Source: Amphibalanus amphitrite
Taxonomy: Eukaryota > Arthropoda > Thecostraca > Balanomorpha > Balanidae
Assembly (NCBI RefSeq): GCF_019059575.1
Contig: NW_024882862.1
Coordinates: 112,829 to 176,828 of the forward strand
Reading direction: 5' to 3'
DNA length: 64,000 bases
The stretch's first letter is position 1; each line of letters opens with the position of its first letter. The translations under genes and the position numbers were made by a program. Shown here piece after piece: positions 23,263 through 34,000 of this stretch. The notes under the pieces were generated by a model that saw only the letters and a program-made list of their open reading frames with translations, was not told where the DNA came from and searched no databases.

Positions 23263-24035
23263 CCCTCTCGCAATTTCTCACTTGCAAGGCCCACCCTCTC
23301 GCTTTTTCCGTAGTCGCCCCAAAAGGCGTTTTACTGGTATAATTTTAACAAAATCGTACGAGGTCCTTTTGTGATTTGTTGAAGCGCACCAGTTTTTTGT
23401 TTAAAGAACTGTTCCAATTATTCCTGAAAATATGCCTTTCGATTTCTGCTTTCTTTTTGCAAAATGAAAAATGCGAAACGCCAATGGTTTTTGAAATTAA
23501 TTTAACTGGTAATACATTCAGAATTTTCATAACCTAGGATGATATTATTATGTTGATATTCGGCAAAATCGTACATTAACTTTGATTTGAAGTTTCGTAG
23601 AGAACCTCCGATTTCACGCGATTCAAATATAGTGATATTTGAGGTATCTGGTGGGTTTTGATGTAAAAGTAGTATAAAAAGTAGGTGAAATGCCAATTTC
23701 AACATTAAATTGCTCGTGACTCAGACCGAATATCGAAAATCTGACTTCAGTTTCGTAAATTGGAGTGCTGATTTTACCAAACATCAAATGTTGTATTTTA
23801 GCTGACAATTTACCTTTAATGCAAAATATCAACTTTGAAATTTGACCTAATTTGACCTGAACTTGACCTGACCCTCACCAGAACGTAACCTAAGCTGGCC
23901 CCAAAGGCTGCCTGACCCACATAATCGCATTTGTCATGTAAAATGGACCACCAAACATGTATCGCACGACACTTTCATATTTTGACCCATAGTGACCTGA
24001 CCTCTGTGACGGCCAAATTCAATCACCCAGAAGTG
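23263..24035. mobile_element. Remnant of a TTAA-type interior
   Basis: About 23820-24015 matches the interior seen at 70-240 (AAATATCAACTTT, TGACCTGACC runs, ACATAATCGCATTTGTCATG). It is cut off by the element starting at 24036. 23263-23820 is AT-rich with nothing recognised. Confidence 0.5.
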
Positions 24036-25237
24036 TTAACCCGCGCCCCGCTGGGCTATTCAGCCATACGCGCCCTGCTGGGTGGGGGGGGGGGGGGCAG
24101 ATTCTGCCCCCCTGTCTAACTTCCGAACCAATGGTCGTAGAAAGACGGGGAAAACGGCAATCGAAAGCTCTCAACAAGGCGGATCTTAAGAGCCCAATTT
24201 TTTTGCTTAAGTAGGTCAGAGGTCAGGTCAAGGTCAGGTCAAGGGTACAAGATGCAAGTTTCTACAGTATCGGCCTTGCACCGTAGTTGCCGAAGAATGG
24301 ACTGAGACTGATGGCCCAAAACGTGTTCTTAGACTACCAAGACAATATTAGTTGCATACAATGTCATTCAAAGGTCAAGGTCAAGGTCAGGTCAGGTCAT
24401 GTCAGGTCACCAAAAACAAAATATAGAAAAGGGCATGTGCGACACATGTTTTATGGGTCATTTTACTCATAGAATTCAATAGGCACACTCAATAAGTGAT
24501 ATGGACCACCTCTGGATGAATTTCAGGTCGAGGTCAGGTCAAGGTCAGGTCAAGTGAGGTCAAATTTTGAAGTTGGTTGTTAAGGCCTAAAAAGGTGTCT
24601 ATCTGATGCAGTTTTTCACGGCGAATCGAATGGTGCTATTTTTGTTTCCGTACGAGGTCTAGAACTTCCAAAAAAAAAATCATTTTTCAAAATTTTTGTG
24701 TGTCGTGACGTCATAAAATTTTGAATAACTTCCACATTTTTGAACCGATTCTTCTAAAAATTGGTATGTAGGTGCACATAGACCACTTCTTTGACATATA
24801 TTCCGGTTTTTTCGATACACTCAAAATTTTGGATTTTATAAATATTTTCCCAAAAAAGTCAGTTTTTTGAAAAAAAAAATTTGGGCCAAAATCCAAAATT
24901 TTCAAAAAACCGAGATAGCCATTTGATAGACAAAGTAGAATCACGTATAACCTTTTTTGTTACGTCTTGATTCCTTTAAAAATGAAGATGTTAGCGGCGT
25001 TTGAAATTTTGCCATTTTTGAGGCGAAAATGGCGAACATGACGTCACTAAAACGTCAATTTCTTTAAAAAAAAAAATTCCGACGGATTTCGCTCAAATTT
25101 TCAGGGAACGTCTCAAATTGATGTATGATAAGGTACTGAAAGTTTGACGTCGCTGGCGTAACGCGTTTAGAAGTTATTGGCGAAAAACGGGAGGGGGGGG
25201 CAGATTCTGCCCCCCCCCCCAGCGGGGCGCGGGTTAA
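24036..25237. mobile_element. Full-length TTAA G-tract element (1,202 bp), the clearest copy
   Basis: Left end TTAACCCGCGCCCCGCTGGG, right end GCGGGGCGCGGGTTAA. Both ends carry the same hairpin word, GGGGGCAGATTCTGCCCCC. The interior has AGGTCA/TCAAGGTCA clusters (24210-24245, 24370-24415, 24525-24565), a TGACGTCA at 25039 and AT-rich sequence. There is no transposase frame. Known knowledge: TTAA duplication and CCC...GGG ends are hallmarks of piggyBac-type transposons; family assignment here is inference. Confidence 0.8.
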
Positions 25238-25365
25238 CTGATCCCTATCAACTAACCGATTTGGTGCCGTCTCCCGGGGGTCAGTGGGGCGTGCTAAGCT
25301 TCAGCCTTTCATCGGCACTCTTCGATTATTGTGATGTTGGCTGCCAGCCACATGCCGCGAGAGCT

Positions 25366-25500
25366 GTACAGTAGGTCTATTAAAAAAGTCCCCAGCACCA
25401 GTGGGCGCTGCCTTCGCTGAGCCGAACCCCCGTATGCCTGTCCCGTATCGCGCCGGTATCAGGTCAGTTAGGGTCAGCGGGACCGCTCGGTCCGGCCCGC
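25366..25500. repeat. Dispersed GC-rich repeat shared with 30760-30909
   Basis: The 28 bp at 25366-25393 occur inverted at 30882-30909 with one mismatch, and GCCGAACCCCCG follows in both. Significance is unknown. Confidence 0.65.
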
Positions 25501-25747
25501 GGGCGGCGGACGGGCGGCCGGTAACGCTTTCCGCCAGCCAGCTGTAGAATCCAACAAACGAGACGGCCACCGCTCAGCGCAGCGAAACCGGTGTTAAAGA
25601 ATGGCAGTAGATGTTCATTGTTCATGGCCACAATGATTATGAGATAGTCATTGTTAGCCCGTGCCCTACAGGAATGCCTAGACTCTCACGCCCTGTTGGA
25701 GGGGAAATGGGGATTGAGCATCATTCTTACAACTCAGCTTTGGGCAT

Positions 25748-26760
25748 TTAACCCGCGCACCGACGGGGGTCTGCGCCAACTTAGTACCGACGGGGGGGGG
25801 GGGCGGATGACCGCCCCCCCCCCCTGAGATCTCGAGAACGAAGCAAGATAGCGACAAGCGGTAAACGGCATCGGATACGCACGGACAAGGTCTACAATTT
25901 TTACTAAGGTCATTTTCAGGTCAGGTCAAAGATGACGTCACAGGGGTCGAAAAAGTCAAAATGGCGGCGCTAGATATGGAGAGGGTTTTTCTCGAATAAC
26001 TTTCGAAGTAGTCAAGATAGGAACAAACTAAGGGCATCATCGTGATCCTCTCGTCAATCCGCATCGAATGATATATATGTTGACCTCGAAAGGTCAAGGT
26101 CAAAGGTTGACCTCAGGTCACGTGACCTCGAGGTCATCATGTATATCATTCGATGCGTCTTGACGAGCTGAACACAATGAGACCATCCGCGCGGCTGTAT
26201 CTTGTTCCTGTAAGGAGTTATTGGCAAAAAACCTTTGGTGACCTTTGATGACGTCACATGACCTTACAGCTGCCCAACAGCAAAACAGACCTCAAGGTAG
26301 TGAAGGTTGATCGTATGTGAAGTCATGTATGGTATATGGGGCCATTCCGACCCGTTTTAGTGGTAAAAACAGGGAGTTGATTTTTCCCCCATTGACTTAT
26401 AATGGGGAGGTCGCGAAATTGACCTGACCTTAGGTCACCGACATCAAAATTCCGAGATATACAAATTGTAGCTACTAATGACCTAATAACATTCTGCGAC
26501 TTTCAAAGGCCTCCGACATCTACTGTAGCTCTGGCACGGTGACAAAGTTGCAAAAAAGTGACTTGAGGTTGGGTCATTCAAAGTGACCTGGTGACCTGAC
26601 CTTAAAAGTTAGGAGGTTCAAACTTGCACACCATGTGTAAAATTGATGAGAGAATAGTCATACCAAATTTCGCGGCGCTACGCACCGCGGTTTTCCCGCT
26701 ATCTGCGAAAAACCTCAGGGGGGGCGGATATCCGCCCCCCCCCGTCGGTGCGCGGGTTAA
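25748..26760. mobile_element. Full-length TTAA G-tract element (1,013 bp)
   Basis: Left TTAACCCGCGCACCGACGGG with hairpin GGGGGCGGATGACCGCCCCC; right hairpin GGGGCGGATATCCGCCCC with CGTCGGTGCGCGGGTTAA. The private word GCACCGACGGGG is present at both ends. The interior is rich in AGGTCA. No coding frame. Confidence 0.8.
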
Positions 26761-26809
26761 GTGGTATTCGAAGTAGCGTCGAAAGCAGCAAAAAGAAGAA
26801 AAATACTTC

Positions 26810-27090
26810 AGCCAATTTTAGATCGGTTCAGAGCAAAAGGTCATGTCACCAGAGGTCATCGATGGTAAAATTTTGCTTGGACAGGATGCGTTGTGCGCGC
26901 CGGTGCATTGGGTTTCCAATTTCCATGGAAACATCAACAGACTCGGAAGCTCGTAACGCTTGCGTGGAGCCGAATTCATATCAACCGCCGCTACAATGCA
27001 TGGCAGCGCAGCGCAGCGTGCTGCAGCGCGGGGCCGTGAAACACCGCCCAGGGCTATCCATGTATCAGGGCAATCCAACCCACGTGATGG
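26810..27090. repeat. Dispersed repeat related to 13680-13890
   Basis: Contains TTTCCATGGAAACATCAACA and GTGAAACACCGCCCA, echoing CATGGGAACCCAATTTG and GAAACACCACCCACG near the 13688 palindrome. Frames across it are not gene-like. Confidence 0.35.
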
Positions 27091-27426
27091 GCTCGGCCCC
27101 AGCGGAGCATGAGGCTCAGGACTCCCGCCCAGGCCCCCTGTCTCCCCCTAATTCCTGTCATCCTTCCCACTCTGAAATCGACCGAAAGAGCCTAACCTAA
27201 CACAACAAGCAGCTCGTTTACCGCTATGTCTGAATAATATTGTCAGATTTAATTAAGGTCAACGGCTTAGCACGTAAATAACAGCAACTGCCACCATCGG
27301 TATTATGAGAAAACCAATTGCTTTTCCACAAACACTAAAAGTTTTAAGCTAAACCTGCATGAAATTAATTTTACCAGCCTCGTGTTCCTCCTATCAAAAC
27401 GCTTCGAATGAATCAAAAGTTGATCT

Positions 27427-28330
27427 TTAAGCCTCACCGGCACAGGCCATTTTGCATCCTTCGACGGCACAAGGGGGGGGGGGTGGCACGACCCCCCCCC
27501 CCCTCGCGCTTGGCCCCTGATTGAGCTAGAGCTTCACGGAAAAAACGAGCGTGCTGCCCGTCACGAGAGGAAGCCGATGATACCCAATTTTAAGGTCCTA
27601 GGTCATCGGGTGACCTTCCAGGTCAGGTCAATGACCCGAAAATCGGGAAAATGGGGACCTATTAGAAAGTCGTAAAGTGTGGCTGCTATGGGGTTTTCCG
27701 GGGTGCTGATCACGAATATCGTGCTAGTTTTGATCAGAGATGATGTCTTAAAGCATTTAGACCAGGTCGGGTCAGGTCAGGTCAGGTCAACCGGTAGGGG
27801 TCACGACGGGCATTCGTAATACCTGTCATCCGCCTCTGACAGCTTCGTAACATGTTACGAAGGCACCAAAACTAACTTCGTAAATGTTCAAATGGTTGCT
27901 AAATTCGAATTCAGCTCCAAAAACTGGCATAGAAACATGTAAAACTCGAAAAAGTGAACCGAGGTCACCAAAGGTCAATGACCTGACCTGACCTTCAGGT
28001 GATCTTGACACCCACCCTAATGCATCGGAGCAACATCAAATCACATGTTTGAACGCTTGAAACCACGAAAAGCTTGCAAACGCGCGGCTAATGCGAGCCG
28101 ACATACGCCGAATCGCGATTCCGGCCAATGGTCTCGGAAAAGAGGTCACAGCCCACAGGTCAAAGGTCATTTGGGTCAGGGTCATGAAATTTTCAGGGTA
28201 GGTGTAAGATTGATCAATGCCAGGGTACTGAAAGTTTCGTCGCGATCGGCCGCTTTTTACGCGAGTTATTCGCGAAAAACCTTGGAGGGGGGTTGCATCA
28301 ACCCTCCCTCCCTGTGCCGGCGAGGGAGGT
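27427..28330. mobile_element. G-tract element of a second subfamily
   Basis: Left CCTCACCGGCACAGG with G-tract/C-tract (GGGTGGCACGACCCC). Right GGGGGGTTGCATCAACCC with CTGTGCCGGCGAGGG. TTAA is present at the left (27427) but not at the right. The interior has AGGTCA runs (27768-27790). No coding frame. Confidence 0.6.
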
Positions 28331-30760
28331 CATTTGAAGAATTTGGCCTATGTTCAAAGACATGCCTATGTTAAAAGACATGACCTGACCAGAAATGGTC
28401 ATGATGGATAGCAGGATATTAGATCCGTATCGTGAAACTTTACTAACACTTTAGATGATTTCATAACTTAAGCATGTCTATCAAAAATATTTATTACATG
28501 GCTCATGTGTAAGCTGGGTGTGTGATCATGCTTACGAGTACCTATGTTGAACGCAACTGATAATGTTCTGTTGGCCACAATTTCTATATTTAATTTATCC
28601 TCCCGGATTTCATATTTTTATTAATGGCACCTTGACGATGTCGAGAAAAAAACGCTTAGAAGATTTAAAAGCCTGAGATACATTCAGTATAAGGAAGGGT
28701 CAAGTGTGCTAGATTCCTTCCGTCCTCGCTATCCTCAGGAAAAACCAATCCGCATCGCCCCTAGTCTTCATGCTTCCCTCTCTGGACTGGAGGTCACCCC
28801 ACCAGCCAACCTGTAGTTGATGTCGGTTCCACTCCAAGACACATAACCCTCTTCGGGTGACCGTTGGGGAGACGGCTGGACCGCCCGACAGGGCAATCGT
28901 CCCACGGGAACAGTCACGCTTCCGGAGTCCGCAGATCACTGTCGCTGGCTCGCACAACCAAATTACGACACCAGAGCATAGTTATGTCATAGCTCTGCAA
29001 GGACCTTCTCAGGCCGAAAAAGATGGCTCCCAACAAAACAAACAATTTTCTCATTCAGTATTGTATCTCATCAGGCACCACATGTTTTCAGAGTGTTTAT
29101 TATGCGTTCCGTCCAAAAAAAAGCGCAGTTCAACTTTCTCCCATTGACTTTAGCGATCTCAAAATTGACCCGACCTTTCTGTCAGCAATGTCAAACTTGC
29201 AAAGTAAACGTTTCAAATACATATACTGTTGCCCATTGAAATCACTGAAGGTTCTAAAGCGATCGGTTAGTCGATGTATTTAGATATGATGAGCACAGGA
29301 ACTTTCCTTGAGGTAAGGTCACTTGACGTGACCTGGTGTTATGACCTTGAATTGAAAGACTTGGGCGGGAAAAATGGATCATTTGAAATCTTAAAATGCT
29401 AGATTTTAACAATAATTGCAAACACTATCCCGGCCAAATAGTGAGTGAGAAGGGAGCGATTCCCCATCCCCATGTTTAGCTCCTATAATTGAGCTAATTG
29501 CTAGAGCCTCGCGGAAAAAAACGAGCGCTTGCGTCGTTACGTGACGCAGCGACTGTCACCCCATTTTAAAATATCAGTGACCTCTTAGGGCAGGTCAAGG
29601 GCCCAAAGGCATTTGATCGGTTTTTGGTGAATAACTTCGCAAAAAAAGGTCGCATTATCGTCATTTCGATACAATCGTGTTTTCTGTTCAGTGTTCTCAG
29701 ACGCGTCGATTTATATGCTTTTTTGCTTAGGTGAAGCAATTTAGGATGTTTAGGTCAATGTCATGTTAGGGCAACACAGGTCACGAAGCTGTTGAAAGGA
29801 GGACATGCTGCGTAACATTTGATTCGGTAAGTCTTGCAGAGTCCATTGATGGCTGTCCCGACTGGCTAGCTCATTTTGATCATCGGGAGTTATTGACGAA
29901 GCACTCCTATTGACGAGCACTCCGATACGCAAGGTGAACAATGCAAAAGTGAAGCATTAAACCTTGCCAAGAATGTATGAAGTCACGATTTCATGTGCAT
30001 GAGGTATAGTTTTAGCTCATTTCCGACGCCAAATTAACAGTTTCCATACTTTCCCATTATGCTTATATCATGACACTAAGTGCATTATGGATTTGCATCA
30101 TTTTATAACCGACAACCGTGCAGTTTACAGAGGTTAGACGTCATAGTTAAGTGACCTGACATGAAAACGTGGTTAAATGATCCGGCTTGAATCAAATGTA
30201 AGGCATATGAAATGTCAGCCTTCTATCATCAGTGTGCTTTGAGCTACCGCAAAAAAATGCATGGTGGCGGCATCCACCCCTTCTTCTCGGCTGGCGAGGG
30301 TTAAACCTCGCTTCGAATTATTGCAGATAATGATGCGACCGAAAACAAAGCATTTGTCTGTGTCTAGAACGGCCGCTGACTTGTTGGACAAGATCCCCAA
30401 TCTTAATTTGCTAGATGGAAATAAAATACTCGGCATATGATACATATATACCCCTCGATTTGCCCTCGCGCAAAGTCAATTCTAATCATCACTTTCGCTT
30501 TTTTATCTGAGATGATGTCGCCACTAAACGGGTTGTTTTGTTTGCTTGCTTGCGTTGAATGGTCATTACGGATTATTGAAGGATTACGATATAATAGGAA
30601 TGGGGCAAGGGAGGATATGCACTGCAGTGCAGGTGTTTAATTTAGATCACAAAGGCATCGTTTCCGGCATCGTTTCCGGCATCGTGCAGAGTCACTATCT
30701 TCTCCTCCTCTGCACTGCGGCATCTCTGCGCCCCACACACGGCGTCCTCACTCCATGGCA
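28331..30760. other. Gene-free stretch with element remnants
   Basis: About 29480-30310 resembles interiors and ends of the 27427 subfamily (TGAGCTAATTGCTAGAGCCTC, GGCGAGGGTTAAACC). A GGCATCGTTTCC triplication lies near 30655-30685. No exon with usable splice sites was seen. Confidence 0.4.
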
Positions 30761-30960
30761 TGCCGCCGCCAACTGACCCACTCGCCGGGCGCCGCGACCT
30801 GACCCGTGTCACTGCCGCGGCCTGCGCAATAGAGTCGGGGCTGGAATCCGGGGGTTCGGCCGGCCGGCCGCCTCTGGAGCGGGGGACTTTTTTAGTAGAC
30901 CTACTGTACGTGCGGCGTAACATCCATGTGTGACGTGTGTGGTGGTGCTGCGTGCGGCAG

Positions 30961-31082
30961 GCGCGGTCCGGCCGGCGGCTGCGAGCGCTGGGTGCAGCGC
31001 GCGCGCTGCTGCTGCTGCTGGCGGCGGGCGTCTGCTGCCACCTGCTGCTGATGCCGGCCTGCCGACCCGACAACGAGCCGCG
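30961..31082 (+). CDS. LicD-like gene, exon encoding the type II membrane anchor
   Basis: Acceptor CGGCAG|GCGCGG; donor CCGCG|GTCAGA (a modest match). It encodes ARSGRRLRALGAARALLLLL, then AAGVCCHLLLMPAC. It ends two bases into a codon, which is what the next exon needs. An in-frame stop at 30931 and the lack of an in-frame ATG show it is not the first exon. Confidence 0.6.
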
Positions 31083-34000
31083 GTCAGACAGGGAGAGGGA
31101 CAGGGAGGGAGGGAGAGGGAGATGCTAGAGGATGACGTCACACCTGACCATTGATAACCAAACCTTATCTGTGTCCAATCTTACCAAACGCCGTGAATGC
31201 GCATTGCGCATTCACGGCATTTGGTAACACTCATAATTATTCAACATTCATTAATTCATTCATTCATTCATTCAGGCAACATTCACAATTATCCACGCCA
31301 TTAAGCTTAACATATTCGGCGAGATTAGCTGGACGTAAAGGAAAATAAAACATTTCATATTACAACCGGTAACTCAAGCGAGTGATCCTAAATCCGGCAT
31401 CATTGGTAAGATCGGTCCCAAGACAGGGTTGACACCTATTTTAGTCTAGGGTTGAGTGTGGGGAGACCGGGGCAATGTGGGCCGGGCCACCATAATGTTA
31501 GTGTTTTTATGCCGACGGTTCATTTTTCGAACTTGGAGAGATTTTTCCTTTGTCAACATGATCCCTATTAAATTGCCTGTCATTTAAACTTCATTCATTT
31601 CTAAAGGCGTCCACATAATGGGTAATATTGGCAAAACTTTACACCTATGCAGGCTGCTCACTTTGCCCCAACTCCCGGGGCAAAGTGGACACCGGCGACT
31701 TTTTTGTCCCGACTTGAGGAACAGGATAGTTGCCTCATGCACGGATTGAGTTGTTGATGGTACTAAGGCTTAAATGAGGATGGATGTTGATTTGTCAAAC
31801 GTGCTAGAGTAGTTCACCAGTGTGTTATATTCCGGTTTTTGAGTAAAATCAAAAACTTTTTGAAAAAATCAAAAAATATATTTTCTGTAATTGTAAAAAC
31901 ATATTTTTCGACATTTTCAAAGTTTCGAAAATTCGAGATGGTAGTTTGATTGCTACGATTTTTGCAGTCCACCGATGCAAAGAAATTGGATCTAGCTTTA
32001 AAACTAAGCTCTTGAGGGCGTTTGCCGTAATTCAATATTTTGCATCAAAATCGGCCGAAATGACGTCACTCTGACGTCATTTCCGGTCAAAATATGGTAG
32101 CTAGAAAGTTGAAATTTTAACACAAGGTGTTAAATTGATGCCGCTGAAGGTACTGCAAGTTTTGTGTTGATCCAGCGAACGGTTTAGAAGATACGGCCGA
32201 AAAACGGGAGGGGGGGCTCTGTAGATCCCTCAGTCATGCGCGGGTTAAATTTGTAGGTAAAATAGATCTACTAAGTCTGGAAGCTAGGGGTGGGTGGCAA
32301 GCGCTTTTCCCCACCCTACACTACTTAACTTAAGATTAAGCTTTTATCAAAGGATCGACTCATATACCAACCTAGCTATTCCGGGATAGTTATTCCGGTT
32401 ATTTCAAAAGGTCAAAAATAAAGAAAATGATATTTTTTAGTAGTGGATACGGATAGGTACAAACAATAACAAGGTTCGGCTTGTACCTTCCATTGAGACA
32501 TGGACGGCGGAACGGGGAGGGCACCGGGGCACCGTGCCCCCTTTGATTTTGACATTTTAACATTAGCCCTAACATTAGGCGTTGCATGGAAAGAATGGGA
32601 CCAAAAATCGGCAGTGCCCCCCCCCCCTTAATTGAAGCTGTTCCGTCGCCACTGCATTGAGAGTTGTGTTTGAAATAGTTTCCGACGATAACTGCCCCCC
32701 ACAGAGCTAATATATGAAATAATAAGATATGAAATGTGTTTTCCTCTGCCGTCTCCCCTATCGCTGATTGAAAACGAGTGCTTTCCTTTGTCCTCTGGCG
32801 CGCCCAGTGCTCCTATTGGAGGCGGCTGTTTCCCCGAGTCCTCTGCCGCGTCCAGGCGCTGGTCTGTGAGATGTGCGCTGTGGTGCTCTGGTTGGCAGAA
32901 GCTCGGTCCGATCGGAGCTGAGCTCTGTGGCGGCGGCGCTCAGCCGGCTGGCCCGCTCCGCCGACGCGCCCGGCCGGCGGCTGGCCGCCGCCGCCCTCAG
33001 CTCCCTGCAGCGCGCCGGGCGCCGACTCCACCTGAGCCTGGCCCGGCCGACGGCGGCCGACCGCGGCGCCGTCCGGCGCGTCTGTCCCGAACACTACGTC
33101 AACTCGACGGTCGGCTACCCGTTCTTCTACGACGGCTGGCGGTCGGCGGCGTGCCCGCTGCGCCGCGACTACGGCCGGCTGCTCACCGTGCTGCTCGTCG
33201 TCGCCGAGCCGGCAGACGTGGCGCGCGTGCGCCGCGTCCTCGCCGGACTCAACGAGCAGCTGCCGGGGGTGCCGGCGCGCGTGGCCGTGGTGGACGGTCT
33301 CGGCGGCCGCCTGGCGCCGTTCCGCGACGTGACCGAGGTGCCGGTGGCCGCGTCGGCCGGCCGGCCGCCGCCGCTGGCCGCCCTGCTGAACCGGCTGCTG
33401 GCCGGCGCGGCCACTGATTACGTGCTGCTGGGCGCCGAACTGGAGCGGCTCGACTCGGACGCCGACCTGGAGCGGCTGCTGCGGGAGGCCGAGCGGCAGC
33501 GGGCGGCCGCCGTGGCCGGCGCCGCGCGCGGGCCCGACGGACGCTGGTCGCTCGGCTGCTTCCAGGTGCGGCTGGCCAACTACTCGCTGCGCTACCGGGC
33601 CGGCTACTGGCGCTCCCGGCACGAGTGTGTGCGCTGCGACCACGCGGCCGGGCCGCTGCTGGCGCGCGCCGAGCTGCTGCGCCGCTGGCCGCTGGCCGAC
33701 AGCAGCCGCCTGCCGCTCGAGCGCTGGCTGCTGGACGTGCGCGGCGCCGGCCAGCAGCCGGTGCTGGTCTGTCCGGACGTCATGTTTCACGTGCGGCGGC
33801 AGCGGCCGGCCGCGGCCACCGACTGGCTGCAGGAGGCGCGCCGGCTGCACCTGACGCTGGTGGAGCCGCCCGCCGGCGGCCGGCTCCAGTTCAGCTGCCA
33901 GCAGCTGCGGCTGCCGTGCGAGGTGCGGCCCGGCCGGCTGCTGTCGCCCTGCTGCCGCCGACAGCTGCTGCGACTGATCCACGCCGTCCTGGACGACTGC

